A stretch of 50,047 nt of DNA from Planctomycetota bacterium (GTDB taxonomy: Bacteria > Planctomycetota > JACOTG01), in assembly GCA_016178505.1 (NCBI GenBank), contig JACOTG010000265.1, forward strand, positions 1-50,047, in the 5' to 3' direction. The notes beneath the pieces were generated by a model. It was not told where the DNA came from and made no database searches. It was given only the letters and a program-made list of their open reading frames with translations. Numbering within the stretch: position 1 is the stretch's first letter; every line of letters begins with the position of its first letter. Positions 27,101 through 35,002 of this stretch are shown here, piece after piece. A program made the translations under genes and the position numbers.

Positions 27101-27585
27101 TCAACCGATTCGTGCCGCACTTCATGCTCGATCACTTGGCGCGGCGCCATCCGTGGATCGATCCCGCCGAGTACTTCTTCCCGACGGTCGCTCGCGGCTG
27201 CGCGGCGGTCGTGCGCGCGGGCGGCAATGTCTCGCTCGGCGCGCACGGGCAATTGCAGGGGCTCGGCCCGCACTGGGAGCTGTGGGCGATGGCGGGCGAG
27301 GGCGGCAAGCCGGGCACCGCGATGACGCCGCACGAGGCGCTGCGCGCGTCGACGCTCGCCGCGGCGGACAAGATCGGCTACGCGCTCGACCTCGGCTCGA
27401 TCGAGGCGGGCAAGTGCGCCGACATGATCGTCCTCGACGCGAACCCGCTCGACGACATCCACGCAACAGCGCGCGCCCACTGGGTCGTGAAGCAGGGCGT
27501 CGTCTACGACGCGGAAACGCTACGCGAGGAGTGGCCGGCGACGCGCGACCTCCCCGGCTTCTTCTGGAAGACCGCGAGCCGGTAG
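24181..27585 (+). CDS. Lipoprotein with TolB-like propeller and amidohydrolase domain
   Basis: 1134 residues. A lipoprotein signal with Cys16 (YLVLFLVGC) targets the protein to a membrane surface. Residues about 45-640 are PD40/WD40-like TolB repeats with the SPDGKxIAF signature (SLDVSPDGSTIAFD, RFSPDGKTIAFTS, AFSPDGKWIAYVT). A very charged linker near 660-700 (KAEEEKKKSAAKSDGESDNS, DKDKEKKEDKD) joins them to an amidohydrolase domain: GKTIIPGLIDTHAHLHY with the metal HxH at 778-780, AWEHALPVE, then GKCADMIVLDANPL at the C-terminus. Such fusions are annotated as amidohydrolases or imidazolonepropionase-like peptidases, and the propeller may gate access. The ATG has AAAGGA upstream. Its stop abuts the opposing gene with no spacer. 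Confidence 0.92.
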   Translation: METAILFYLVLFLVGCQATPAKPDGSEKPEKPDVAADINAPRADARHVTFEVHEGTWMSLDVSPDGSTIAFDMLGDIYSMPIAGGEAKALTKGPAFDCHPRFSPDGKTIAFTSDRGGNENLWLMGPGGENPRPLTAEKDAYVRSAAWTPDGTYLVARKEESKRAGIPPVELWMFHVNGGAGVKLVSSDARNNVAGPVVSRDGRYIYYSTRRGHFDYVPDLSNGLWDVERYDRVTGDTVPFTEGIGGAVRPAISPDGKTMTFVSRRDDTSVLVARDLASGRERVLVRDVQRDEQEGFTTLDAWPNYAFTPDGKSVVYSSNGKIQRAALDTGAVSDVPFTVKAEHWLAPRVTWQEHVDSGPVTARILRWPSQSPDGKWIVFDAFGRVWLQEIAAGKATGAPRRLTTDDAALPSREYSPAFSPDGKWIAYVTWRDSEGGHVWKAPAPGSGLTSAPQKLTTTPGHYVNPAWSPKSDRLVLVQGTGLEFRGRQPEEERAFWVSWIPADGGEAQIVTAERQGDSLKFHPQAFWNRDGTRIYLREPIEPAKPTDDPKSDLVSVRLDGTDKRHHLRFPSVADLVPSPDEKWIAFTSRDNVYVTALPDLAMKEPPEITLKEAPLPVWRLSDEAGEYVSWADSGRTITWGLSNVFHRITVDTAIAFVEEERRKAEEEKKKSAAKSDGESDNSDKDKEKKEDKDALKVPKSDAIPIALEMPRFVPKGSFVLRGARVITMKGDEVLESADVFVTDGRIAAVGAAGSVTVPSGAKEIDAHGKTIIPGLIDTHAHLHYSGFEVFPDTKWEYAANLAYGVTTVYDPSAPSLDVFAQAEMVETGAMLGPRVYSSGDVLYGGQQSDVFADVSNQEDARRQVKRMKAYGARLIKVYQQPRREQRMWFAEACRELHMLLTAEGGGEFYTDLSMATDGYTAWEHALPVELHQDAVQLIAQSGTHYTPTLLVAYGGPWGELYYYQTRNPHDDPKLNRFVPHFMLDHLARRHPWIDPAEYFFPTVARGCAAVVRAGGNVSLGAHGQLQGLGPHWELWAMAGEGGKPGTAMTPHEALRASTLAAADKIGYALDLGSIEAGKCADMIVLDANPLDDIHATARAHWVVKQGVVYDAETLREEWPATRDLPGFFWKTASR

Positions 27586-28749
27586 CTACTTTGCTCGCTT
27601 TAGCACGATCCGGTGCGGCGTCTTGCTCAGTGCAAGCTCGCGACGTTCGACGTCGACGAACCCGTCGGCATGAACGTTGACGAGAATCGCGGCGTCGCCG
27701 ACCGTTGGGATCGAGAACCGGCCTTGCGCATCGGTTTCGTGAAGCGTGCCGACCGTCCCGCGCAGCGACGCGACATGTGCGCCGGCGATCGGTGCGCCGG
27801 CTTCGTCGACCACCACGCCTTGGATCGTTGCCTTCGGCGCGATCACGGCCGTGCGCTCGAGCGAGTCGTTCTCGCGAACCGTGATCTCCTCGGATGTGGC
27901 CGGATCGGCGCCTTCGACGAGGAGCCGATAGGTTCCGGGTGAGATGCGAAGTTGCACGACGCCCATCTCGTTGCTCCGCCCGGAAGCCGACAGCGCAGCG
28001 GCCCGCAGGCCGTCGGTCGACAGCAGGCGTACGAGCACGCCGGCGAGCGGCTTCGCCGAAGCGTCGGTGATTCGCACGACGACCTTGCTCCGAAGAGGCA
28101 GCGTCACATCAGGAACTCGCGTCACTTTCGAGGCCGCAATCTGGAACTCGGGGCTCGTCGCAGATGCCATGTCGGGGTGAGTGACGGTGACCCGTGCATG
28201 GTCGTCGGGCGCCACCGCGGGGATCGTGAACTCGCCTTTTTCATTCGTGTGGACCGTCAGTAGCCGCTGCGACGACGACATCACGGTGCCCTTCGGCAGT
28301 TGCGTTCCTGCAGCGGGCTCGATCTTCTCGTGTTCCTCCAGGACGACGTCAGCTTTGGCCAGCGGCTTGCCGTCAGGAGATCGTACGAGACCGGTCACTT
28401 TGCCCCCGAGCGCGACCTGCACGACGAACGGTGTGCCCGGCACTCTTGCAGGAAGTCGAAATTCACAGTCCGACGTCGGACGGAGAAAGTCGTCGACGAT
28501 GAGTAAGTATCGCTTTCCCTCAGAGGTGTCGGTGACGGTGACGACGCCGTTGGGATCGCTCGCGGCTTCGACTTTCGATGTCACGCTTCCCTTCGAATCG
28601 ATAGACAGCACTGCGACGGCGACGCCTGTGGCCGGCTCGCCCGTCCCGCGCATCACGAGGCGAACGGTGGGAGGGGACGGGTTCTGCGCGGCGGCAAGAC
28701 ATGCGGCGCCTAAGGCGAGCGCGAGGGGTAAACGGTGAAATCCGCTCAT
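27586..28749 (-). CDS. Exported carboxypeptidase-regulatory-like repeat protein
   Basis: 387 residues with a signal peptide (LPLALALGAACLAAAQ). Three or more Ig-like units follow: VTGLVRSPDGKPLAKADVVL, ITDASAKPLAGVLVRLLST and IQGVVVDEAGAPIAGAHVAS, with DAQGRFSIPTVGDAAI closing the last. These are carboxypeptidase-regulatory-like folds, usually structural parts of surface proteins. No membrane anchor or enzyme domain is seen. The ATG is preceded by AAGGAG. Its TAG at 27586-27588 directly adjoins the TAG of the convergent amidohydrolase gene, so the two transcripts must overlap. Confidence 0.88.
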   Translation of the reverse strand: MSGFHRLPLALALGAACLAAAQNPSPPTVRLVMRGTGEPATGVAVAVLSIDSKGSVTSKVEAASDPNGVVTVTDTSEGKRYLLIVDDFLRPTSDCEFRLPARVPGTPFVVQVALGGKVTGLVRSPDGKPLAKADVVLEEHEKIEPAAGTQLPKGTVMSSSQRLLTVHTNEKGEFTIPAVAPDDHARVTVTHPDMASATSPEFQIAASKVTRVPDVTLPLRSKVVVRITDASAKPLAGVLVRLLSTDGLRAAALSASGRSNEMGVVQLRISPGTYRLLVEGADPATSEEITVRENDSLERTAVIAPKATIQGVVVDEAGAPIAGAHVASLRGTVGTLHETDAQGRFSIPTVGDAAILVNVHADGFVDVERRELALSKTPHRIVLKRAK

Positions 28750-28833
28750 GCGTTCTCCTTCGATATCAACCGGCAGGAATCTATCGCGAAACTGCGACGA
28801 CGACCAGGTGGCGTCGCCGAGCGACGCTACGGC

Positions 28834-28862
28834 TTGACAAATATTGAGCCGATTGGCTAAAT
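28834..28862 (+). promoter_or_regulatory. Promoter and ArsR-type operator of the 28893-30245 operon
   Basis: A perfect -35 box TTGACA at 28834-28839 is followed after 17 nt by a weak -10, CTAAAT. Overlapping both is an inverted repeat, ATTGAGCC-GATT-GGCTAAAT (28843-28862), with one mismatch in eight arm pairs. The operon's second gene encodes an ArsR-family repressor, and such proteins bind palindromes over their own promoters, so autorepression is the natural reading. The AT-rich stretch stands out from its surroundings. Confidence 0.7.
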
Positions 28863-28892
28863 GTCGTGACGCTCAAACAGGAGGACACACAC

Positions 28893-29219
28893 ATGTCCAA
28901 ATCGAAACCCGTCACGATGCTCGTTACGTACCGGCCGAAGATGGGGAAGGACAAGCAACTGCTGGCGCTCGTGAAGAAGCACTGGGGGATCCTCGATCGC
29001 GTCGGGCTCGTCACGAAGGAGCGTGCGAAGATCTGGAAGGCGACCGACAAGCGCAGCGGCGGAGTCTCGTTCGTCGAGATGTTCCAGTGGAAGAACGGCG
29101 AGGCGTCGGGGATCGCGCATCAAACCCCCGAAGTCATGGCGATGTGGGAGCCGATGGGGCTCGTGCTCGAGGAGCTGCAGCTCTCGATGATCGAGCCGAT
29201 CGCTCCGCGCCGTGCGTAG
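28893..29219 (+). CDS. Small dimeric alpha/beta-barrel (ABM-like) protein
   Basis: 108 residues. The ATG at 28893 has AGGAGG 7 nt upstream. The pattern strand-helix-strand-strand-helix-strand (VTMLVTYRPKMGKDKQLLAL, KHWGILDRVGLVTKERAKIW, VSFVEMFQWKNGEASG, GLVLEELQLSMIEPI) suits the antibiotic-biosynthesis-monooxygenase-like dimeric barrel. No catalytic residues can be named. It is the first gene of the ArsR-controlled operon, and its stop overlaps the ArsR GTG start by 8 nt, which implies translational coupling. The substrate or ligand is unknown; detoxification or stress response is only a guess from the regulator type. Confidence 0.75.
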   Translation: MSKSKPVTMLVTYRPKMGKDKQLLALVKKHWGILDRVGLVTKERAKIWKATDKRSGGVSFVEMFQWKNGEASGIAHQTPEVMAMWEPMGLVLEELQLSMIEPIAPRRA

Positions 29220-29538
29220 ACGGGATCCCAAGGGGCGTCTCGAAGCGCTCCAGGCGGTCGTCGCCGCCCTAGCTCATCCGGCGCGACGTCAGATCCTCTT
29301 GACCGTGCACTTGCGCGGCGGCTCGATGACGGCGGGGGGCATCGCCGGACGCTTCGCGCACGCGTGGCCGACGACGACGCGTCACATGCGAGTGCTCGAG
29401 GCGGCCGGGCTTCTCAGCCACGAACGAGTCGGGCGGACGCGCGTCTATCGCATCGATCATTCGCGGCTCGATCACTTGAAGGAGTGGCTGTCATGGTTCG
29501 ACGACGCGCCGAAACGTCGCGCAAAGCGAAGGCGGTAG
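29212..29538 (+). CDS. ArsR-family transcriptional repressor
   Basis: 108 residues, a winged helix-turn-helix: VVAALAHPARRQILLTVHLR, then GIAGRFAHAWPTTTRHMRVL (recognition helix), EAAGLLSHERVGRTRVYRID (wing) and a C-terminal helix HLKEWLSWFDD. No metal-binding cysteine pair is present, so it is not a classical metal sensor; it belongs to the group often found beside SRPBCC or DUF1801 genes. Start GTG at 29212 overlaps the end of the previous gene. The likely target is the palindrome at 28843-28862. The next gene starts 46 nt inside its 3' end. Confidence 0.88.
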   Translation: MRRRDPKGRLEALQAVVAALAHPARRQILLTVHLRGGSMTAGGIAGRFAHAWPTTTRHMRVLEAAGLLSHERVGRTRVYRIDHSRLDHLKEWLSWFDDAPKRRAKRRR

Positions 29539-30245
29539 CCCCGCGCCAATTCCGGGCCGAGGTGAAGCTCGGCCACAAGGGCCCGGCGATCGTGCTGCCG
29601 TTCGATCCGGAGACGGCGTGGGGCGAGGCGCGGCGCCATCTCGTTTGGGGGACGCTGAACGGTTGCCCGTTCGACGGCGAGATCGGGTTTCGCCGGCGCG
29701 TCCATTACACGCTGCTCGACGACGATCTGCTGGGCGCGGCGAAACTCCAGCCCGGCGACTCCGCCGACGTCGTGATGCAGCCGCGCCCGCCGCGATCGGA
29801 CGAGAAAGGAGCGCCGCCCCGGCTCGCGTGCGTGCGTCGCGCGATCGACGTGGCGCTCGAGAAGGTTCGCGAGATCGTCCAGTCGCTTCCGGACACGAAG
29901 GAGACGCCGACCTGGGGCGCGCCGCACTTTCGCGTCGGCGAGAAGATCTTCTGCGGGTGCGGTCCGGAAGGAGAACGCCTCGCGATCACGTTCAAGCTCG
30001 AGATGCCGCACGCGCACTTCATCGTCGAGGACCCGCGCTTCACCCGCGCGCCCTACGTCGGTCACAAGGGCTGGATCTCGATGGACGCGACGTGCGTCGA
30101 CGACTGGGACGAGGTGCGTGCGCTGATCCTCGAGAGCTATCGCCTCATCGCGCCGAAGAAGTCGCTCGCGAAGCTCGGGGACGCCGCTGAGCCGAGCGAC
30201 GTGAAGACGAAGAAGACGAAGGCGGGCAAGGCGAAACGCGGCTGA
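29493..30245 (+). CDS. DUF1905 domain fused to MmcQ/YjbR-like domain
   Basis: 250 residues, cytoplasmic. The ATG at 29493 was chosen because AAGGAG lies just upstream; it overlaps arsR by 46 nt in another frame. Residues about 17-105 match DUF1905, a small beta-barrel (FRAEVKLGHKGPAIVLPF, RRHLVWGTLNGCPFDGEIGF, LGAAKLQPGDSADVVM). Residues about 125-225 match the MmcQ/YjbR fold (VREIVQSLPDTKETPTWGAP, HFRVGEKIFCGCGPEGERLA, VGHKGWISMDATCVDDWDEV, LILESYRLIAPKKSLAKL). A lysine-rich tail ends the protein. Both halves usually occur as separate small proteins of unknown function, often in the same kind of ArsR-linked setting. Confidence 0.8.
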   Translation: MVRRRAETSRKAKAVAPRQFRAEVKLGHKGPAIVLPFDPETAWGEARRHLVWGTLNGCPFDGEIGFRRRVHYTLLDDDLLGAAKLQPGDSADVVMQPRPPRSDEKGAPPRLACVRRAIDVALEKVREIVQSLPDTKETPTWGAPHFRVGEKIFCGCGPEGERLAITFKLEMPHAHFIVEDPRFTRAPYVGHKGWISMDATCVDDWDEVRALILESYRLIAPKKSLAKLGDAAEPSDVKTKKTKAGKAKRG

Positions 30246-30282
30246 ACGACACGTCGATGTCCACCGAAAGTCGACGAACGTG

Positions 30283-33200
30283 CTACGGCTTTCGCGATCG
30301 TCCGTTCGGGTTCGCGGCGATCGTTTCTCGGGCGTCTTGCAACGCCGCTTGGTAGGCGTCTCGAAGCTGCGGCGCGAACTTCGACGTTTGGCGCTCGGCT
30401 TTCTCGAGGAATGGGAGCGCGCTCTTGCCGCAGCTCCCGAGTCCGCGAATCGAGAAGTAGAGCCGGCAGTGGTCGAGGTTCGTCAACCGCCCCGTCTTCG
30501 CCGTGACGGCGTCGACCTGCGACGTGAAGCACTGCTGGACTCGCGGATCGTCGCCGAAGTCCGCGAGCCGTTCGAGCACGAAGCCCCGCACGCCGAGGTT
30601 GAGCGGCGACTGATCGGCGAGCGAGAGCAGAAGGTCGCGGTCGACGCGCGCGACGATGGCTCGACGAAACGAGCTTGCGCCATCCGCGACGTCGAGGGCG
30701 CGCCACGGCTCAACCGCGCTCGACGGGCCGGACCCGTCGTAGTCGGTGAGTTGGCGCAGTGCCTCGACCTCCGCGCGCGTCAGCGTCCACACGAACCCGA
30801 GATCCGGGCGCGTTGCGATCCACGGGAGATGCTTCGATTCGGCGAGGTTAGTCGACATCTCGCGCCACCGCCCGTCGTCGAGCCGCTCCAGAATCGGCTG
30901 AGTGAACTCGGTGTACGCGTAAACGGCGCCCTTGCACACTAACGCGCGCCCGTCGTCGGGCACGGCGGCGTAGATGAGCCACGGTCGCGCGACGCCGACT
31001 TCGAGACACTGGCTGCTCTGGTACTCGCTCGCGACGTCCGTGATCACGGCCATCGACGTCTGCGCGACGTTCGTGCCGGAGCGGTTGAACGACAGAACCA
31101 TTAGTCGCTGATGGAGCCCCTTCAAGAAGAACCCGTCGTCGATCGTCTGCGGCTCTCCGCGAAGCTCACGCGTCGCGAGGGATTCGAGGTGTGCGAGGAT
31201 CGTCGCGAACTCCTCGAGGTCACGACGGGCGAGCCGGATCTTCGCTTCCGATCGTTGCGTTTCCGCGCGATAGTCCGGCGCCTCGCCCGGCTTCAGGCTC
31301 TCCCGGGTCGGCGACGGACCCAGCTTCGCGATCGTCGCCCCTTTGTCCTTCGCGATGCGATCGAAGAGGCCGCAAGCGTCCGACTGCGACACGATCCTCG
31401 CGAGGAGCGCGCTCAGGCTCGAGTAGAAACGAGGCACGGGCTCGACGTAGCCGTGGAAGCGATCGAGCATCCCGGACGCGCTTAGGTAGAGGTTGGCGTC
31501 CTTGGTGTAGAGGGCGGTCGCGTGCTGGACTTCGGCCCACCCGCCGAGCGCCGAGTTGATCTGCTTTTCTTCCCACGCCGGCTTGCGCATGAACGCGGGC
31601 GCTCCGCTCTCGAGTTGGAAGAGCGTGCGCGCGCACTCGATGGTGCCGTCCATCAAGCTCGCGAACGGATCCGAGGCGAGAGCCGGAACGACGAAGACGC
31701 TGGAGCCCTCCGCGAATCCGGAGCCGCGGAGGATGTCGCGTGCGCGCTTCGAGCCGAAGAGTTCGGCCGCGACGTGGAGCCCCGACGGCGGCCAACGACC
31801 GTGCTCGAGATACTGCTGAAAGAGATCGATCGGTCGCGAGTAACGCTGGCCGAAGACGCGCAGTCCGGCAGATCGCTGCCGACCGCCGCTCGTTTCCATG
31901 CCGAGCGTGTCGATGCGCGGCGCCGGACGCTTCCGGAGCGCGGCCACGAGCGCCAGACGCAGGGTGTCGTCGCTTGCGATCCGTTCGAAGTCCTTCGGCG
32001 ACGCGCCGCGCACGACTTGGCGCGCGGCCTCCTCGTAGTCGGGAAGCGCGAGGTCGTCGCGCTCGCCGAAGAGTTGACCGACGAGCGCATCGATCGCCGT
32101 CCACTCCGATCGCAGCTCGGGCTTCTCGTCGATCGCCGCGACCATCAGGATCGCGCGCCGCGTCTCGTCGTTGGACGCGAGCTGGAACATCATCCGCCCG
32201 AGGTAGAGCATTCCTTGAAAGTAGCCCTCGAGTTCCGGTGTCGACGCGTGACGGCCGCGCGGCAGGTACTTGGTGAAGTCCTCGTCGCGGTCGAAGAGCG
32301 CCGAGTGCGCGATCGCGGCGTGCGCTCGGATCTGCGCGAGCTCGTCGCGGACCTTCTTCTCGAGGTCGGCGGGAAGACCGAGCGAGCCGGGATCCACGCC
32401 GGCGATGAGCGCGGCCGGTACGGCGAAAAACGCGGCGTTCGATCGCGCGGCAGACACGAGCCGCGCATCGCCGAGTCGACGCGCTTGATCCCCGCACGCG
32501 ACCGCGAGTCGACGCGAGAGCTCGCCCACCCTCGGCGCGAGCACCAGCGACTCCAATTCGCTGAACGTCGCGCGCATGAGGATCATGAACGTGTGGAAGG
32601 CGACGTCAGACGTGACGAACGGATACGCCGCCTCGTACAGCTCGAACATCTCGTTCTTCTCTCCGGGCACGAGCGCGAAGCCGTTTTCCTTCAGGAGCGA
32701 CAGTGCGTGATCGTCGAGGTCGAACGCGTTCACCAATTTCGAATCGAGGAAGAGACGGAGGTCGCGCAGTGAACGTGTCGCTGCTGCTGTCTCGCGGACG
32801 TCGCGGGTCGGATCGGCGATGGCTTGCTCGAGCACGGTCACCCCGGCCGGTGATCCCAACTCGGCGATGAGGCGAGCGGGGAGGGGACGCTCGGCGGAAA
32901 GGAGCGGCAACGCTCGCATGTCGTGCAAGCTCACCAGTCCCGCAAGCGCGTTCGTGCGGGCAAGGAGGTCCTCCCGGCCCGCCGTCGAAGCAACGCGAAA
33001 GAGCGCGTCGCTCGCGGCGGGATGGGCGTGCGCCGCGAGGAACTCGGCCGCGAGCCACCGCGTGATGCGCTCCGTGTCATGCTCCATGAGATCGGCGATC
33101 ACGGTCGCGAGCCGCTTGGCGTCGTCCGTGGACGTCACCGTGATGCGACGTTCTTCGAGCGCTTGTCGCAGGCCGTAGAAAAGGAGTTGGCGCGCCTTGC

Positions 33201-33321
33201 CGTCCTTCTCGCTGGAAAGGCGCGAGAGGTACGCGTCGAGCGTCTTCGGCGACTCATCCTCGGTGTGGGCGAACGGCAAGGCGAGAAGCGCGGCTACGAG
33301 GAGCAGGGCGGTGTGCTTCAC
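30283..33321 (-). CDS. Exported DUF3160 protein
   Basis: 1012 residues with a signal peptide (KHTALLLVAALLALPFAHTE). Residues 25-190 are helical repeats, HEAT-like. The DUF3160 region follows, recognisable from GFALVPGEKNEMFELYEAAY, FVTSDVAFHTFMILMRATFS, HSALFDRDEDFTKYLPRGRH, YFQGMLYLGRMMFQ and SGLHVAAELFGSKRARDIL. DUF3160 proteins are large, exported and of unknown function. No known catalytic motif is visible. GGGAGA lies upstream of the ATG. It is divergent from the gene at 33658 across 336 nt. Confidence 0.85.
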   Translation of the reverse strand: MKHTALLLVAALLALPFAHTEDESPKTLDAYLSRLSSEKDGKARQLLFYGLRQALEERRITVTSTDDAKRLATVIADLMEHDTERITRWLAAEFLAAHAHPAASDALFRVASTAGREDLLARTNALAGLVSLHDMRALPLLSAERPLPARLIAELGSPAGVTVLEQAIADPTRDVRETAAATRSLRDLRLFLDSKLVNAFDLDDHALSLLKENGFALVPGEKNEMFELYEAAYPFVTSDVAFHTFMILMRATFSELESLVLAPRVGELSRRLAVACGDQARRLGDARLVSAARSNAAFFAVPAALIAGVDPGSLGLPADLEKKVRDELAQIRAHAAIAHSALFDRDEDFTKYLPRGRHASTPELEGYFQGMLYLGRMMFQLASNDETRRAILMVAAIDEKPELRSEWTAIDALVGQLFGERDDLALPDYEEAARQVVRGASPKDFERIASDDTLRLALVAALRKRPAPRIDTLGMETSGGRQRSAGLRVFGQRYSRPIDLFQQYLEHGRWPPSGLHVAAELFGSKRARDILRGSGFAEGSSVFVVPALASDPFASLMDGTIECARTLFQLESGAPAFMRKPAWEEKQINSALGGWAEVQHATALYTKDANLYLSASGMLDRFHGYVEPVPRFYSSLSALLARIVSQSDACGLFDRIAKDKGATIAKLGPSPTRESLKPGEAPDYRAETQRSEAKIRLARRDLEEFATILAHLESLATRELRGEPQTIDDGFFLKGLHQRLMVLSFNRSGTNVAQTSMAVITDVASEYQSSQCLEVGVARPWLIYAAVPDDGRALVCKGAVYAYTEFTQPILERLDDGRWREMSTNLAESKHLPWIATRPDLGFVWTLTRAEVEALRQLTDYDGSGPSSAVEPWRALDVADGASSFRRAIVARVDRDLLLSLADQSPLNLGVRGFVLERLADFGDDPRVQQCFTSQVDAVTAKTGRLTNLDHCRLYFSIRGLGSCGKSALPFLEKAERQTSKFAPQLRDAYQAALQDARETIAANPNGRSRKP

Positions 33322-33657
33322 GGTTCATTCTCCCGGGCGGCTTCGTGCCGAGATCCTCGCACGGCTCTCGCTCGTCAGGGAAGAGCGAAACGGCGTGCGC
33401 TCGGCAAATCGGCGCATCGAGCGAGTTCGTCGGTGGCGAACGTGCCCTTCATCGGCTGATCACCGTTCCCGAGTGTGTCGAGCCGGCGCTCGTCGATGGA
33501 GCCCGCGAACGGCGGCGAAACAATGCCGGGAATTGTCGAGCCGCGCCCGGCGTCCGTTGCGCCACGATCGTTGGCGATAGGGAGACCCGGGACCGGGCGA
33601 CGGGCGCTCGATCGTCTCCTTCTCGCCGCAAGGCCGCGTGACGCGGAGGCCACTGCG
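33322..33657. other. Divergent intergenic region, nothing distinctive
   Basis: The region contains the promoters of two divergent genes by position, but no convincing -35/-10 pair, palindrome or small gene was seen. The plus frame of the gene at 33658 is open to 33475 but without a ribosome site there. Confidence 0.4.
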
Positions 33658-34971
33658 ATGTATCCGGCAATGCTCGCTCTTCTCTCGGTCTGGTTCGCGA
33701 ACGACCCACCCGCTCGACCGAACCTCGTCGGAGCCGTGTTCGCGGCCGGAGGTGCGCCGATCGCCGGCGCCGGCGTTTTCATCTACACCGCCCGGCCGCG
33801 GCGGGGGTCGAGCCCCTGCTGCCCGTCCTGCTGGCCCGACTGTCAGAAGCACGTGCTGACGGACGCCGATGGAAGGTTTCGCGTGCCCTCGCTCGACCCG
33901 GCGCTGATCTTCCGCGTTCTCGTCGTCGCGAACGGGCACGAGCCGGCGCTCGTTTCGGATGTCGATCCGAGGTCGCGCGCGCTCGCCGTTTCGCTGGCGC
34001 CGAGGGGCGACGACGACCTCCCGCCCGGCCTTGCGGTTCGAGGGCGCGTTCTCGACTCGCGGGGCCGCCCGGTCATTGGAGCCGAGGTGGTTCCGATCGG
34101 AGTCTCGTCCGAGTTCGGCATGCGCTACGGCGCGAACTTGGGCGTCGATCCTCTGGCGATCACCAACGCGCGAGGCGAGTTCGTGATTCGATGCGACGTC
34201 GTCGGGTGCGGCGTCAGCGTCAACGTCTCCGCGCGCAATCTCGCGCCGCGCGACTTCGAGAAGCTCGAGGCCGGCCCGAAGAGACACGACCTCGTGCTTC
34301 TCGATGGAGCGATCGTCACGGGTCGCGTGCTTCGCGAGGGCAAGCCGGTGGCCGGCGTCCGGGTCGGATTGGTCCAGGCGGACCGCGACGCGGAGAGATT
34401 CCTCGGCAACGACGACGTCGGGACGGACGACGACGGGCACTTCGCGTTCTTGAACGTCCCGCCCGGAGATCGCTTCGTCGTCTACGGGACCATGGGCAGC
34501 TTGCGACAGATGGGCTCGGTCGGAATCGCGACGATCGACGTCGAGGCCGACCGTGCTGAGGTTTCCGTGGGCGATCTGGAAGTCGAGCCCGCGCACCGAC
34601 TGTCCGGTCGCTTGGTCCTCGCTGACGGTGAGGCCGCGCCTCCGCACACGCGAGTGTCGATCTCGCGGGACGCCGCGTGGGACTCGCAAGAGGTGGAAAT
34701 CGATCGAGACGGATCGTTCGCTTTCGATGGGCTTCCATCCGAGGTCTTCACGTTGTGCGCGAGCGTGCCCGGCTATCGCGTTTCGCCCGACAACGAGAGC
34801 TTCGATCGCGTCAACCCCTTCTGGTTGATCGGCCGCATCGATGATGATGTCGCCGACCTCCAGTTCCTCCTCGAGCGCGGCGAGGCTCTCGATTCCTCCT
34901 CGAACGGCCCGATCGAAGCGTCGCCGAGTCAGCAGCCGCTTCGCGGTGCGCCGGCGACATCCAAGAAGTAG
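33658..34971 (+). CDS. Exported carboxypeptidase-regulatory-like protein with Cys cluster
   Basis: 437 residues from the ATG at 33658, chosen for GGAGG upstream and the hydrophobic N-terminus (YPAMLALLSVWF). Three or four Ig-like units are visible: GAVFAAGGAPIAGAGVFIYT, VRGRVLDSRGRPVIGAEVVP, VTGRVLREGKPVAGVRVGLV and LSGRLVLADGEAAPPHTRVS. Inside the first unit is a cysteine cluster CCPSCWPDC with four cysteines in nine residues, just before the DADGRF turn. This could bind a metal or form disulfides in the exported protein. No enzyme domain is seen. It converges with the beta-lactamase-like gene, 31 nt away. Confidence 0.85.
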   Translation: MYPAMLALLSVWFANDPPARPNLVGAVFAAGGAPIAGAGVFIYTARPRRGSSPCCPSCWPDCQKHVLTDADGRFRVPSLDPALIFRVLVVANGHEPALVSDVDPRSRALAVSLAPRGDDDLPPGLAVRGRVLDSRGRPVIGAEVVPIGVSSEFGMRYGANLGVDPLAITNARGEFVIRCDVVGCGVSVNVSARNLAPRDFEKLEAGPKRHDLVLLDGAIVTGRVLREGKPVAGVRVGLVQADRDAERFLGNDDVGTDDDGHFAFLNVPPGDRFVVYGTMGSLRQMGSVGIATIDVEADRAEVSVGDLEVEPAHRLSGRLVLADGEAAPPHTRVSISRDAAWDSQEVEIDRDGSFAFDGLPSEVFTLCASVPGYRVSPDNESFDRVNPFWLIGRIDDDVADLQFLLERGEALDSSSNGPIEASPSQQPLRGAPATSKK

Positions 34972-35002
34972 CGGCGCGGTGCCCGGGCGTTCGATGGGCC
35001 GA

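Noticed and set aside
23992..27480. Very long open frame antisense to the amidohydrolase gene (over 1100 codons)
   Set aside because: It is a shadow of GC-rich coding sequence: arginine/valine-rich, no recognisable domain, no ribosome site, while the plus strand has a full domain set. Similar antisense frames at 1791-4079, 15729-17501 and 20025-21665 were dropped for the same reason.
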